From Psychrobacter sp. DAB_AL43B (GTDB taxonomy: Bacteria > Pseudomonadota > Gammaproteobacteria > Pseudomonadales > Moraxellaceae), in the NCBI RefSeq assembly GCF_900168255.1, contig NZ_LT799838.1, positions 434,001 through 498,000 of the forward strand: a DNA stretch of 64,000 nt. Direction: 5' to 3'. Shown one piece after another: positions 18,976-29,197 of this stretch (position 1 is its first letter; each line of letters begins with the position of its first letter). The notes beneath the pieces were generated by a model. The model saw only the letters and a list, made by a program, of their open reading frames with translations, was not told the origin of the DNA and made no database searches. A program made the translations under genes and the position numbers.

Positions 18976-19354
18976 AGGTCATTTATAAGATTAAGAAGTT
19001 GCTAGCTTTATGGGGATTGATACGAATTTATCAATCATATGTGCTAGATTGCTTGACAGTTTTAGGGCGTTTATTAAGGATAAATACTCGTCTTAATCAC
19101 TATACGTATTATTTGCGCCAAAGCCCATTTTCGTTGATGGTCATTTAAGTTTGAAAAATAGAAACCTTGAAAATATAAGGCCCATTAAAAAAAGTTTACC
19201 CCAATCAGTCAATTTGTTGTACAGTAACATTGAGTTGCATAGTGATAAATAACAGCAACAGCACGGACGCATGGCGATAAATTGGATTACAACAAATCTA
19301 TAACGCCTAAGTTCCCTTCAAATTTTGTGATAATGTGATAAAAGGATGTATCTC
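18976..19354. other. 379-bp divergent intergenic region hslO / gltI
   Basis: No gene seen. Promoters for hslO (minus) and the gltIJKL operon (plus) must lie here. A TTGACA hexamer is present at 19053-19058 but no good -10 follows at the right distance, so I do not call a promoter. Confidence 0.5.
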
Positions 19355-20350
19355 ATGACTTACTCTCTTTCTACCTCTATTTCCAAACCCTTAACATTGG
19401 TTGCCTTTATGGCGCTAGGATTGGCAGGCTGTAACAACAGTAATCAAACTACCTCTGAGGCTACACCAGCAGATGGCGAAGCGACCACAGAAGCGGCAGC
19501 AAATGCCAATGGTACCTTAAAAAAGATCAAAGATTCAGGCACTATCGTGGTCGGTCACCGTGACTCCTCTATTCCGTTTTCTTATATCGCTGACGACCCT
19601 AATCAGCCTATCGGTTATGCCCATGATTTAGAGATGAAAGTGGTTGAAGCAGTGAAAGAAAAATTGAATATGCCGGATCTAAAAATTCGCTATAACCTAA
19701 TCACCTCACAAACCCGTATTCCATTAGTACAAAACGGCACGGTAGATTTTGAGTGTGGTTCAACGACCAACAATGAAGAGCGCCAAAAACAAGTGGCATT
19801 CTCTAACGGCTTCTTTGAAATTGGTACGCGTCTATTAACCAAAAAAGACTCTGGTATTAAAGACTTCGAAGACCTGAAAGGTAAGACTTTAGTGACGACT
19901 GCTGGTACTACCTCAGAGCGTTATATCCGTCAGTATAATGATGATAAAAAGATGAATACCAACATTATCTCAGCAAAAGACCATGGCGAAGGCTTCTTGA
20001 TGTTAGAGAACGGTCGTGCTGATGCGTTTATGATGGATGACGTACTACTCGCGGGTGAAAAAGCCAAAGCTAAAAACCCTGATGATTGGGTTATCGTTGG
20101 TACGCCACAGTCATTTGAGATTTATGGTTGTATGATGCGTAAAGACGACCCTGAATTTAAAGCGGTGGTCGATGAAGCATTAGCCAATGTCTTTAAATCA
20201 GGCGAAATTAATACTATTTATGACAAATGGTTTATGAATCCTATCCCACCGAAAAACGTCAATCTAAAGTTTGAGATGTCAGATAACTTAAAAGCCTTGA
20301 TTGCCAATCCACATGATAGCGATCAGCCAAAAGTAGCGACTGCGCAATAA
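19355..20350 (+). CDS. gltI: Glutamate/aspartate ABC transporter binding lipoprotein
   Basis: A solute-binding protein of 331 residues from the ATG at 19355. That start has AAAGG 9 bases upstream; the in-frame ATG at 19346 overlaps the ribosome site. The signal ends in lipobox LAGC, so this GltI is predicted to be a lipoprotein, unlike the soluble E. coli form. The SBP_bac_3 domain contains GTIVVGHRDSSIPFSYI, PIGYAHDLEMKVVEAVKEKL, VDFECGSTTNNEERQKQVAF and AFMMDDVLLAG, all closely GltI-like. It heads the gltIJKL operon. Confidence 0.94.
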   Translation: MTYSLSTSISKPLTLVAFMALGLAGCNNSNQTTSEATPADGEATTEAAANANGTLKKIKDSGTIVVGHRDSSIPFSYIADDPNQPIGYAHDLEMKVVEAVKEKLNMPDLKIRYNLITSQTRIPLVQNGTVDFECGSTTNNEERQKQVAFSNGFFEIGTRLLTKKDSGIKDFEDLKGKTLVTTAGTTSERYIRQYNDDKKMNTNIISAKDHGEGFLMLENGRADAFMMDDVLLAGEKAKAKNPDDWVIVGTPQSFEIYGCMMRKDDPEFKAVVDEALANVFKSGEINTIYDKWFMNPIPPKNVNLKFEMSDNLKALIANPHDSDQPKVATAQ

Positions 20351-20458
20351 CCATCCTTGTCCCTCAACATAGCATGCTTACGCGTTCAGATTGTTTGTCA
20401 AATTTCTTGATGGCAGTCTGAGGCGTGAGCTTTTTAACCGTTGCTCGGAGAGACAATT

Positions 20459-21205
20459 ATGAATTATAGCTGGAACTGGGGTGTGCTCTTTGAGCAGACC
20501 GGTATCGGTAATGAGCTGTATATCCATTGGATGATTACGGGTCTCGGCTGGTTGTTATTGATTGGCAGTATTGCTTGGGCAATCGCCATGGTGGTTGGTA
20601 CCATCTTTGGTATTATGCGCACCTTACCGAATAAAGGCGCGCGTGCTATTGGCACCGCTTATGTGACTTTTTTCCGTAATATTCCTTTATTAGTACAATT
20701 GTTTTTCTGGTTCTATATCGCCCCCGGTTGGCTGACGCCATCCATACAAGAGTGGTGGTATAAAGACTTGTCTCCAAATACTTCCGCCATGCTATCAGCT
20801 AGTATCGGTCTTGGTTTATTTACCGCTGCCCGTATTGTCGAACAAGTACGTACCGGTATCGAGTCGCTACCAAAAGGACAAATCAATGCCGCCTACGCGC
20901 TCGGTTTTAGCATCCCGCAAGCCTATAAAGAGGTGCTGCTGCCGCAAGCATTTCGGATTATCTTACCGCCAATGAGCTCGGAGCTGACCAACTGCTTTAA
21001 AAATGCGTCGGTAGCGTCTTTAGTGGGGGTAATGGAGCTGATTAGCCAAACCAAAACCATCAGTGAATATACCCAAAACAGTCTCGAGATTTATACTTAT
21101 GCGACTATTATCTACTTGGTGTTTAATCTGTCTTTGATTGCCATTATGGGTTTGATTGAACGTAAATTGCGCGTACCTGGGCTGATTGCAGGGAGTCAAA
21201 AATGA
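20459..21205 (+). CDS. gltJ: Glutamate/aspartate ABC transporter permease GltJ
   Basis: A 248-residue membrane protein. The ATG at 20459 is chosen because GGAG lies 8 bases upstream; a TTG at 20441 is in frame but has no site. The N-terminus NYSWNWGVLFEQTG is typical of GltJ. It has the helix motif FFRNIPLLVQLFFWFY and an EAA loop NAAYALGFSIPQAYKEVLLPQ-like segment that contacts the ATPase. Its stop overlaps the gltK start by four bases (ATGA). Confidence 0.94.
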   Translation: MNYSWNWGVLFEQTGIGNELYIHWMITGLGWLLLIGSIAWAIAMVVGTIFGIMRTLPNKGARAIGTAYVTFFRNIPLLVQLFFWFYIAPGWLTPSIQEWWYKDLSPNTSAMLSASIGLGLFTAARIVEQVRTGIESLPKGQINAAYALGFSIPQAYKEVLLPQAFRIILPPMSSELTNCFKNASVASLVGVMELISQTKTISEYTQNSLEIYTYATIIYLVFNLSLIAIMGLIERKLRVPGLIAGSQK

Positions 21206-21873
21206 ATATGATGACTGAACTTGCAACCGCATATCCAGGCTTGATGGGCGGTATGCTCACCACTTTAAAGGTATTGTTTTTAGCTATCTTAGGTGGTATC
21301 AGCTTAGGAACGGTATTGGCCTTGATGCGGCTATCTGGTATCAAAGCGCTTGAGATACCCGCTAAGCTATACGTCAACTACTTTCGTTCTGTGCCATTAT
21401 TACTCGTGCTACTGTGGTTTTATTTTGCCGTACCAATGATTTACTTTTGGATAGCGGGTAAATATCTACAACTAGATACAGCCTTTACCTCTTGTGTGGT
21501 CGCCTTTATGATGTTTGAGGCAGCTTATTTTTCAGAGGTGGTACGCGCCGGTATTCAATCCATCGGCAGTGGTCAGGTTAATGCCGCTAAAGCACTGGGC
21601 ATGACTTATGGGCAAACGATGCGTTTAATTATTTTACCGCAGGCTTTTCGAAAGATGTTGCCGCTGATTTTGCAGCAATGTATTATTTTATTCCAAGATA
21701 CGACATTGGTTTTTGCCATTGGCTTGACGGATTTTTTCCGTGCCGCTTATGTACGCGGTGAGCTGATGGGCTTACTGACACCATATATACTTGGGGCAGG
21801 GGCGGTCTATTTTATCATCAGTTTGAGTGCCTCTATTGGTGTGCAACAATTGCAAAAACGTCTAAGGTTTTAA
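21202..21873 (+). CDS. gltK: Glutamate/aspartate ABC transporter permease GltK
   Basis: A 223-residue inner-membrane permease, partner of GltJ. Family blocks are GMLTTLKVLFLAILGGI, VNYFRSVPLLLVLLWFYFAV and the EAA loop NAAKALGMTYGQTMRLIIL. The ATGA overlap with gltJ indicates translational coupling. The gltL gene follows after an 82-bp gap. Confidence 0.94.
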   Translation: MNMMTELATAYPGLMGGMLTTLKVLFLAILGGISLGTVLALMRLSGIKALEIPAKLYVNYFRSVPLLLVLLWFYFAVPMIYFWIAGKYLQLDTAFTSCVVAFMMFEAAYFSEVVRAGIQSIGSGQVNAAKALGMTYGQTMRLIILPQAFRKMLPLILQQCIILFQDTTLVFAIGLTDFFRAAYVRGELMGLLTPYILGAGAVYFIISLSASIGVQQLQKRLRF

Positions 21874-21955
21874 GGTTTTGCTACCTCTGTATTGAAACCT
21901 GCGTAAGAATAGCTTTATTTAATAATTACGAAAATAATGTGGTTAGGAGCCAGTG

Positions 21956-22774
21956 ATGAATGAGCCGGTGATAAATAACGCTGACACGTATATAAATGAA
22001 TTTGGCGGACTGGTCACCGACAATGGTCATGCAAGCGATGAGATTGTCATCAAAATGACCGATGTCAGTAAATGGTATGGCGACTTTCAGGTGATGACTG
22101 GCTGTACCGCGCATGTGCATAAAGGCGATGTCGTGGTGGTCTGTGGTCCATCGGGCAGTGGTAAATCGACCTTGATAAAAACGGTCAATGGGTTAGAGCC
22201 TTTTCAAAAGGGCGAGATAATGGTTAGCGGTATCTCAGTGGGTGCGCCGAAAACTAATTTGCCTAAGCTACGTAGTCAAGTTGGGATGGTGTTTCAGCAC
22301 TTTGAGCTGTTCCCGCATCTGACGATTATTGACAATTTGACCGTTGCCCAAATCAAAGTATTAGGTCGTAAAGAAGACGAAGCTAAGAAAAAAGCAATGG
22401 CCTATTTAGATCGAGTTGGGCTAACGGTTCAGGCGGCGAAATATCCAGCTGAGCTATCCGGTGGTCAGCAGCAGCGCGTAGCGATTGCCCGTGCCTTAGC
22501 GATGGATCCTGTGGCGATGCTCTTTGATGAGCCAACCTCAGCACTCGATCCTGAGATGATTCAAGAAGTGCTTGATGTCATGGTTGAGCTCACCCGTGAT
22601 GGCATGACCATGATGTGCGTGACCCATGAGATGGGCTTTGCCAATCAGGTTGCCAATCGTATTATCTTTATGGATGAAGGTCATATCGTCGAAAACTGTA
22701 GTAAGGATGAATTTTTTGAAAGTGCAAAAAGCGACCGCGCGCAAATGTTCTTATCCAAGATTCTGAATCATTAG
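21956..22774 (+). CDS. gltL: Glutamate/aspartate ABC transporter ATP-binding protein GltL
   Basis: A 272-residue ATPase with an N-terminal extension of about 25 residues before the conserved IKMTDVSKWYGDFQV. It has Walker A GPSGSGKST, Q-loop VFQHFELFPH, signature [15 protein letters not shown], Walker [12 protein letters not shown] and the VTHEM switch histidine. The ATG at 21956 has GGAG 6 bases upstream; the preceding GTG codon is less well placed. A strong terminator directly after it closes the operon. Confidence 0.94.
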   Translation: MNEPVINNADTYINEFGGLVTDNGHASDEIVIKMTDVSKWYGDFQVMTGCTAHVHKGDVVVVCGPSGSGKSTLIKTVNGLEPFQKGEIMVSGISVGAPKTNLPKLRSQVGMVFQHFELFPHLTIIDNLTVAQIKVLGRKEDEAKKKAMAYLDRVGLTVQAAKYPAELSGGQQQRVAIARALAMDPVAMLFDEPTSALDPEMIQEVLDVMVELTRDGMTMMCVTHEMGFANQVANRIIFMDEGHIVENCSKDEFFESAKSDRAQMFLSKILNH

Positions 22775-22800
22775 CGTATAAGTTAGATTTTTTATCATGA

Positions 22801-22829
22801 GAAGCGTCTATAGATAGACGCTTTTTTTG
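22801..22829 (+). terminator. Rho-independent terminator of gltIJKL
   Basis: AAGCGTCTAT and ATAGACGCTT form a 10-bp stem with a very short loop, followed by seven T residues. Confidence 0.9.
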
Positions 22830-22947
22830 TTGTAATTAATTTATATATTTAATATGAATGTTAATGTGAGTGAATATCTGTTTACTGATATAATATCGGT
22901 CAATATTCTGATAATTAAAATAATTCGTCAACTTTATTGGAGCTAAT

Positions 22948-24183
22948 ATGAGTGTAGAAAATCTGTCCATGTCATCGACCTCATCGTCTAATACATCGTC
23001 TGAAGGTATTGTTATCATTGGCGCAGGCTTAGCAGGCTGGCATGTCATTGATGCCATTCGCGCAAAAGATAAAGACATCCCAATTACCTTGATTACTGCC
23101 GATAATGGCGATCGTTATCATAAGCCGATGCTAACCATGGCGATTAGCCAAAATAAGCGTGCATCGGATTTAGTGCGAGCGACTGGCGTTGATGCCGCAA
23201 CAGCAGCAGGGATAACTTTATTGGCGAATACCAATGTCAGCGATATTGACCCTGCCACGCAACAATTACAGCTTATCTCTGCGCTGCGCTCAGATCCTGT
23301 TTACACCAATTATGCAACTATCAGCTATGACAAGCTGGTCTTGGCAATGGGTGCCCATCCTATCTTTCCAAAAAGCTTACCAGAAGAGCTCGTCTGGCAT
23401 GTTAACCATATTGAGCGCTTTGGGCAGCTACAAGAGCAGCTGGCAGTTGGCTGTCAGCGCGTCGCCATTATTGGTGCCGGTATGGTAGGCACTGAAATTG
23501 CTGAAGATTTGTTAAAAGCTGGTCATCATGTGACGCTGATTGATTTAAATGATGCGCCGCTATCGCAAATGCTACCGCCAAAAGCGACTGCACGTATTGC
23601 CCAAGCAGTGAAATCACAAGGTATTAACTTTTTGGGTGGTTGTCAGGTATCTGAAGTGATTCGTAATAGTGAAGGTGAGTTGCAGGTTAGCTATAAGCCA
23701 GTTGTTTCTAGCACAGAAAATGCAGAGTCTGAGACATTAATCGTTGATCATGTGATTGCCAGTACGGGTCTGACAGTTGATGATAAATTGCCAACAGCGG
23801 CAGGGGTTGAGTTTAATCGCCGCACTGGTATTGAGGTTGACGCACCGACGCTGCGTACCACTACTGATAACATTTATGCGATTGGTGATTGTATGTCTAT
23901 CAATGGCGTTGCCTGCCGCTATGTAGCACCACTGCGTGCACAAGCCGCCACCATTGCTGATGATATCTTAGGGTTAGAGCATCGCGGCTATAACCATAAA
24001 CCACCGATGATTCGCCTAAAAAATAAAGCGATTTCGGTGATGATAACAGGTGTACCGCAAGCGAATGGCAATTGGCAAGTAACCACTGAAAGTGATGATG
24101 AGCTTATGATGGATTTGTTAGATGATAATTCTGCGATTGTTGCAACAGTGACCATTAAAGCGCCACCAATAGTATCAGCTTAA
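22948..24183 (+). CDS. FAD-dependent pyridine nucleotide oxidoreductase, rubredoxin-reductase-like
   Basis: A 411-residue flavoprotein. The FAD-binding GIVIIGAGLAGWHV lies near residue 25 and the NAD(P)-binding RVAIIGAGMVGTEIAEDL around residue 173. The second FAD motif is TTDNIYAIGDC near residue 310, followed by a small C-terminal dimerisation domain. The pattern (RYHKPMLTMAIS, GAHPIFP) resembles rubredoxin-NAD+ reductase of alkane degraders such as Acinetobacter RubB. No rubredoxin or alkane hydroxylase gene lies nearby, so the electron acceptor is unknown. The first 25 residues are Ser-rich and of no clear function. Confidence 0.85.
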   Translation: MSVENLSMSSTSSSNTSSEGIVIIGAGLAGWHVIDAIRAKDKDIPITLITADNGDRYHKPMLTMAISQNKRASDLVRATGVDAATAAGITLLANTNVSDIDPATQQLQLISALRSDPVYTNYATISYDKLVLAMGAHPIFPKSLPEELVWHVNHIERFGQLQEQLAVGCQRVAIIGAGMVGTEIAEDLLKAGHHVTLIDLNDAPLSQMLPPKATARIAQAVKSQGINFLGGCQVSEVIRNSEGELQVSYKPVVSSTENAESETLIVDHVIASTGLTVDDKLPTAAGVEFNRRTGIEVDAPTLRTTTDNIYAIGDCMSINGVACRYVAPLRAQAATIADDILGLEHRGYNHKPPMIRLKNKAISVMITGVPQANGNWQVTTESDDELMMDLLDDNSAIVATVTIKAPPIVSA

Positions 24184-24274
24184 TAATTGTAAAAATGCTT
24201 TTAGTCAACTGTCTTGGCTTTTTAATTTGCCATATATTTTTAAGTTAAGAATATTCTGAAATTTAGTCCTAACT

Positions 24275-24317
24275 AAAAAGCCAGCCACGTATCAATAGCG
24301 TGACTGGCTTTTTTGTC
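24275..24317 (+). terminator. Rho-independent terminator after the flavoprotein gene
   Basis: AAAAGCCAGCCACG pairs with CGTGACTGGCTTTT over 14 positions with one mismatch, followed by TTTTTTG. The flanking A-run makes it potentially bidirectional. Confidence 0.9.
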
Positions 24318-24404
24318 TCAAATATCTACCATATTTTTATGCTATCTTTAATAAAGGCTTTAGTATTTAATGCTAATTAAATGATACGTATTGTATTGCT
24401 ATGA

Positions 24405-24434
24405 TTGACAGGCTTTCATTGATAGCGTTATAGT
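24405..24434 (+). promoter_or_regulatory. Sigma70-type promoter upstream of the acyl-CoA synthetase gene
   Basis: A consensus -35 TTGACA (24405-24410) and a -10 TATAGT (24429-24434) are separated by 18 bp. Transcription would start near 24441, about 98 nt before the ATG, and could drive the whole leucine cluster. Confidence 0.6.
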
Positions 24435-24538
24435 AGTTGACACGATGTAAGACCTATTCAAGGAAGAAAGACTTGTTTACAGGCGATTAACAAGCACGAT
24501 TAATAAGCACCGTAAAAAGTAAAACGAAAGGACTCGTT

Positions 24539-26296
24539 ATGACTCAAACTATTGACTTCGATAGCATTCTAAATAATATTCCCAGTATCAATATAGGCGC
24601 GCGCTCTGCTAATGCGCCCCTTACTCAAAGCTATGATAAAGGTCCTGATGTACCACTGATTGAAGCAACCATCGGTGACTTTTTTGATGCCATTGTTGCC
24701 AAATATCCTGAGCGAGAAGCGTTGGTCTCCCGTCATCAAAATATTCGTTGGACTTACCGTGAGCTACAACAGCAGGTCAATCAATTGGCGAGTAGCATGA
24801 TTGAGATGGGGCTTGAGATTGGTGATCGTCTCGGCATCTGGTCGCACAATAATGCTGAATGGCTACTTATACAGTTGGCAACTGCCAAAGTTGGCGTAAT
24901 TTTGGTTAATATCAATCCTGCCTATCGTACCTTTGAGCTTCAGTATGCCCTAAATAAATTAGGCTGCTCAGCACTAGTATTGATGCGCCATTTTAAAAGT
25001 AGCGATTACGCGCAGCTTATCCGTGAATTATGCCCTGAGATTTATCATAAAAACCATCAACAGTTGGATCTAGTCGAAATTCCTACGATTGAGCGTATCA
25101 TTTGGATTGATGAACCTAATAGCGATGAGAACTTTAATTTTATGCAAAAGTTCTCTGCTTGGATGGCAGAGGGCGATGCCAACGATCCACGAGTAGCAGA
25201 GCGGCAAGCGCAGCTTAAAAATACCGATTCTATTAATGTGCAGTTCACTAGTGGTACCACGGGTACGCCGAAAGGGGCGACCTTGAGCCATCGTAATATT
25301 CTTAATAACGGCTATTTTATCGGTGAGGCAATGAACCTAACCGAAAAAGATAGATTATGTATTCCGGTACCCTTGTATCATTGTTTTGGTATGGTGCTTG
25401 GTAACTTAGCGGTATTAACCCATGGCGGTTGTATTCTTTACCCGAATGACGGCTTTGATCCGCTTACCGTATTACAAACAGTTGAAGAAGAGAAATGTAC
25501 GGCGTTGCATGGTGTACCGACGATGTTTATCGCGATGCTCGACCATCCGGATTTTGATAATTTTGATTTATCCACTTTACGTACTGGCATTATGGCTGGC
25601 TCTAGCTGTCCGATTGAAGTGATGCGCCGCGTCATTGATAAGATGCATATGAGCGAAGTTACGATTGCTTATGGGATGACTGAAACCAGTCCGGTTTCTT
25701 GCCAGACCAATGAACATACGCCGCTTGATAAGCAGGTCTCGACAGTCGGACTGGTACAACCAGCGCTTGAAGTAAAAGTTATCGATAGCGAAACCGGCAA
25801 AATCGTGGCAATTGGTGAGACGGGTGAGCTATTAACCCGTGGCTATTCGGTAATGAAAGGCTATTGGGGCAGTCGCTTTAAATCGCGTGAAGCGATTCAA
25901 GATGGCTGGATGCATACTGGCGATTTGGCGACCATGGATGAAGATGGTTATGTCAAAATCGTTGGTCGTAGTAAAGATATGGTCATCCGTGGCGGCGAAA
26001 ATATCTATCCAGTAGAAATTGAAAACTATTTATACCGTCATCCCAAGATTCGTGACGTGCAAATTGTTGGTATACCTGATGAGCGTTATGGTGAAGTACT
26101 GGCCGCATGGATTATCCCCAAACATCCTGACACCTTGACCGAAGAAGAAGTGCGTCAGTTCTGTAGTGAGCATATCGCCCATTATAAAGTTCCGACCTAT
26201 TATCGCTTCGTGACCGAATATCCAATGACCATTACCGGTAAAATTCAAAAATTCAAAATCGTTGAACAGATGAAAGCAGAGTTGGGCTTGACCTAG
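24539..26296 (+). CDS. AMP-dependent acyl-CoA synthetase of the leucine/isovalerate cluster
   Basis: A 585-residue cytoplasmic ligase that activates a carboxylic acid to its CoA thioester via an acyl-AMP. Motifs: P-loop-like [14 protein letters not shown] (237-250), [36 protein letters not shown], and the C-terminal catalytic lysine in [10 protein letters not shown]. It heads a run of liu genes on the same strand. A branched short- or medium-chain acid such as isovalerate is a reasonable guess for the substrate, but this is inferred from context only. The terminator and promoter just upstream mark it as the first gene of the unit. Confidence 0.88.
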   Translation: MTQTIDFDSILNNIPSINIGARSANAPLTQSYDKGPDVPLIEATIGDFFDAIVAKYPEREALVSRHQNIRWTYRELQQQVNQLASSMIEMGLEIGDRLGIWSHNNAEWLLIQLATAKVGVILVNINPAYRTFELQYALNKLGCSALVLMRHFKSSDYAQLIRELCPEIYHKNHQQLDLVEIPTIERIIWIDEPNSDENFNFMQKFSAWMAEGDANDPRVAERQAQLKNTDSINVQFTSGTTGTPKGATLSHRNILNNGYFIGEAMNLTEKDRLCIPVPLYHCFGMVLGNLAVLTHGGCILYPNDGFDPLTVLQTVEEEKCTALHGVPTMFIAMLDHPDFDNFDLSTLRTGIMAGSSCPIEVMRRVIDKMHMSEVTIAYGMTETSPVSCQTNEHTPLDKQVSTVGLVQPALEVKVIDSETGKIVAIGETGELLTRGYSVMKGYWGSRFKSREAIQDGWMHTGDLATMDEDGYVKIVGRSKDMVIRGGENIYPVEIENYLYRHPKIRDVQIVGIPDERYGEVLAAWIIPKHPDTLTEEEVRQFCSEHIAHYKVPTYYRFVTEYPMTITGKIQKFKIVEQMKAELGLT

Positions 26297-26440
26297 TACG
26301 GTTGCTATTGGCTGCTAATAACTGTGAGCGGCTAATAACGGTTAGCAGTCAATAAGAATAAGCCACTGTAACAAGGTAACGTCTGTAAAAAAGCAACGTC
26401 ACTAGATCATAATTAAAAGACAAGTATAAAAAGGGATACC

Positions 26441-28051
26441 ATGAGCGCCATCATAACCAGTAAATTGAGTCCAAACGCTGCTGAATTTCAGCAAAACAGC
26501 GCCGCCATGCAAGTGGTGGTTGATGATTTATATGAGCATTTGCGTAAAATTGCCCAAGGTGGATCGGAGCGCGCGCGCGCCAAGCATTTAGCTCGTGGCA
26601 AGTTGCTACCACGTGAGCGTGTTGAGCGTTTGCTTGATGTTGGTACGCCATTTTTAGAAGTGGCTCCGATGGCGGCCTACGATATGTATGGCGAAGATAT
26701 TCCTGCTGCTGGCGTGATTGCAGGTATCGGTCGTATCAACGGTACTGAATGTATGATTATCTGTAATGATGCCACCGTAAAAGGCGGTACGTATTTTCCG
26801 ATGACCGTCAAGAAGCATCTGCGTGCCCAAGAAATAGCCCAAGAAAACCATTTGCCGTGTGTCTATTTAGTGGATTCGGGTGGCGCAAACTTACCCAATC
26901 AAGATGAGGTGTTCCCCGATAAAGAGCATTTCGGTCGTATCTTCTTTAATCAAGCCAATTTGAGTGCAGCAGGTATTCCACAAATTGCAGTGGTAATGGG
27001 CAGCTGTACCGCAGGCGGCGCTTATGTACCAGCGATGAGTGACGAATCTATTATTGTCAAAGACCAAGGGACTATCTTTTTGGGTGGTCCGCCACTGGTA
27101 AAAGCCGCCACTGGTGAAGAAGTGACAGCCGAAGATTTAGGCGGTGCTGATGTGCATACGCGTCTGTCAGGTGTCGTCGATCATTTAGCGCAAAACGATA
27201 CCCATGCGTTATCGTTAACGCGTAATATCGTCAGTCATCTTAATCGTCCAGCCAAACAAATCGCCAATCAAATTACTCCACGTCCACCGCGCTATGATGC
27301 TAAAGAGCTATATGGCGTTATCCCTACTGATACGCGTAAGCCATTTGATATTAAAGAAATCATCGCCCGTATCGTTGATGACAGCGCTTTTGATGAGTTT
27401 AAAGCACGTTTTGGCACGACGCTGGTTTGTGGGTTCGCGCATATCGAAGGTATGCCGGTTGGTATTATCGCCAATAACGGCATTCTGTTCAGTGAGTCGG
27501 CGCAAAAGGGCACGCACTTTATTGAACTGTGCTGTAAGCGCAAAATCCCATTAATATTCCTGCAAAACATCACCGGCTTTATGGTCGGTCGTAAATATGA
27601 AAACGAAGGTATCGCTCGTCATGGTGCCAAGATGGTTATGGCGGTTGCCAATGCCAAAGTACCAAAATTCACCGTCATCGTCGGTGGTTCATTCGGTGCG
27701 GGTAACTACGGCATGTGTGGCCGTGCTTATAGTCCTCGTTTCTTATGGATGTGGCCAAATGCGCGTATTTCTGTCATGGGCGGTGAGCAAGCAGCTTCCG
27801 TACTCGCGACCGTCAAGCGTGATAACTTTGATCGTAAAGGCGAAGCGTGGAGCGACGAAGATGAAGCAGCTTTCAAAGCGCCAATACGTGAGATGTACGA
27901 AGAGCAAGGTCATCCTTATTATGCCACTGCCCGATTATGGGATGACGGGGTAATTGACCCTGCTGATACGCGTAATGTATTGGCATTAGCGCTTAGTGCG
28001 GCTCATAACGCCCCGATTGAAGAGACGACTTTCGGTGTCTTTAGAATGTAA
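26441..28051 (+). CDS. liuB: Methylcrotonyl-CoA carboxylase carboxyltransferase (beta) subunit
   Basis: A 536-residue subunit that transfers carboxybiotin CO2 to 3-methylcrotonyl-CoA in leucine breakdown. It carries the carboxyltransferase folds: [20 protein letters not shown] near the N-terminus, [19 protein letters not shown] (oxyanion region), [19 protein letters not shown], and [16 protein letters not shown]. Length agrees with the family (about 535). It pairs with the biotin-carrying LiuD encoded two genes downstream. Neighbouring liuC, liuD, liuE and liuA make the MCC assignment much more likely than propionyl- or geranyl-CoA carboxylase. Confidence 0.95.
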   Translation: MSAIITSKLSPNAAEFQQNSAAMQVVVDDLYEHLRKIAQGGSERARAKHLARGKLLPRERVERLLDVGTPFLEVAPMAAYDMYGEDIPAAGVIAGIGRINGTECMIICNDATVKGGTYFPMTVKKHLRAQEIAQENHLPCVYLVDSGGANLPNQDEVFPDKEHFGRIFFNQANLSAAGIPQIAVVMGSCTAGGAYVPAMSDESIIVKDQGTIFLGGPPLVKAATGEEVTAEDLGGADVHTRLSGVVDHLAQNDTHALSLTRNIVSHLNRPAKQIANQITPRPPRYDAKELYGVIPTDTRKPFDIKEIIARIVDDSAFDEFKARFGTTLVCGFAHIEGMPVGIIANNGILFSESAQKGTHFIELCCKRKIPLIFLQNITGFMVGRKYENEGIARHGAKMVMAVANAKVPKFTVIVGGSFGAGNYGMCGRAYSPRFLWMWPNARISVMGGEQAASVLATVKRDNFDRKGEAWSDEDEAAFKAPIREMYEEQGHPYYATARLWDDGVIDPADTRNVLALALSAAHNAPIEETTFGVFRM

Positions 28052-28143
28052 TATGTAAGGTATACAGTGTCTGGTTAGACCACTGTTAGATGCATAATAA
28101 TATGCCAAAACCTTCATCACGATTTAAAGTTAAAGAGACATTC

Positions 28144-29025
28144 ATGGTAAACGATATCAAAAATAAAACGCAATCATCAGCTATTGATAAGGCTAAAGCA
28201 GCCGCTCCGATAAAAAGTGTTGAATCTGGAAATAATTATAAAAGCCTATTGGTTAACGTTAAGCAGCATGTGGCGACGGTTACTTTAAATCGTCCTGAAA
28301 TACGTAATGCTTTTAATGATGAGATGATTGCTGAGTTGACCGATGCTTTCAAGGCGCTTGGCGATGATGATCAAGTACGCGTTATAGTCTTAGCGGCTGC
28401 TGGAAAAGCCTTTTGCGCAGGTGCCGATCTTAACTGGATGCGCGCCATGGCAGATTATAGCTATGAAGAAAACTTAGCCGATGCCGATAAATTAGCGCAA
28501 ATGCTTAAAACTATTTACCAATGTCCAAAGCCAACGATTGCCGCTATTCAGGGTGATGTTTATGCTGGCGGTATGGGCTTGGTAGCAGCATGCGATGTTG
28601 CATTTGCCGTTAAAATTGCTAATTTCTGTTTAAGTGAAGTGCGACTAGGCTTGGCGCCTGCGACCATTAGCCCGTATGTCATTCGTGCGATGGGTGCACG
28701 AGCAGCGCAGCGTTACTTTTTGAGTGCGGAAGTCTTTGATGCTAAAAAAGCACGCCAACTTGGCTTTATCCATGAGCGCGTTAGCGAAGAATGGCTTGAT
28801 GATGTGGTAGCAACGTTCTGTGAAAATGTTGTCAAAAACAGTCCAGACGCGGTAAAAACCTGCAAAACCTTACTTCATGAAGTAGCCGAACAACCTATTA
28901 CTGAAAAGCTTATTAAGCGTACGGTCAAAGGAATCGCCGATATTCGCGCCTCCGAACAAGGTAAAGAGGGTGTACAAGCCTTTTTACAAAAACGTAAGCC
29001 TAGTTGGCAAGCTGAAGATAAATAA
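28144..29025 (+). CDS. liuC: 3-methylglutaconyl-CoA hydratase (enoyl-CoA hydratase family)
   Basis: A protein of 293 residues from the ATG at 28144, which has an AGAG-type ribosome site. An in-frame ATG at 28090 would add 18 residues but has none. The crotonase fold starts near residue 35 after a charged leader that most relatives lack. Oxyanion-hole motifs are GKAFCAGADLNWMRAM and GDVYAGGMGLVAACD; RLGLAPATISPYV follows. The FCAGADLNWM form is characteristic of methylglutaconyl-CoA hydratases. It makes HMG-CoA from 3-methylglutaconyl-CoA, the substrate of LiuE. Confidence 0.92.
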   Translation: MVNDIKNKTQSSAIDKAKAAAPIKSVESGNNYKSLLVNVKQHVATVTLNRPEIRNAFNDEMIAELTDAFKALGDDDQVRVIVLAAAGKAFCAGADLNWMRAMADYSYEENLADADKLAQMLKTIYQCPKPTIAAIQGDVYAGGMGLVAACDVAFAVKIANFCLSEVRLGLAPATISPYVIRAMGARAAQRYFLSAEVFDAKKARQLGFIHERVSEEWLDDVVATFCENVVKNSPDAVKTCKTLLHEVAEQPITEKLIKRTVKGIADIRASEQGKEGVQAFLQKRKPSWQAEDK

Positions 29026-29197
29026 TCAACAGTAAATTATGAATAATGAAATCCACATGCTTGCTAAGCAGATAGGCACTAAGCAGATAGATATTAACCA
29101 AATTAGTATTAAATAATCAGCATCGACAAGTCAGGGAAGTCTATCAATAAAGGCTGATGCTACGATAAAAATATAGGGCAAAATAATAAGGATAGTT

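Larger units (their letters stand above)
24184..24538. other. 355-bp intergenic region: terminator plus promoter of the leucine catabolic cluster
   Basis: It holds a strong terminator (24275-24317) and a good sigma70-type promoter (24405-24434). No gene or other structure seen. Confidence 0.6.

Noticed and set aside
19053..19082. Promoter for gltIJKL at the TTGACA
   Set aside because: No acceptable -10 hexamer occurs 15-19 bp downstream.
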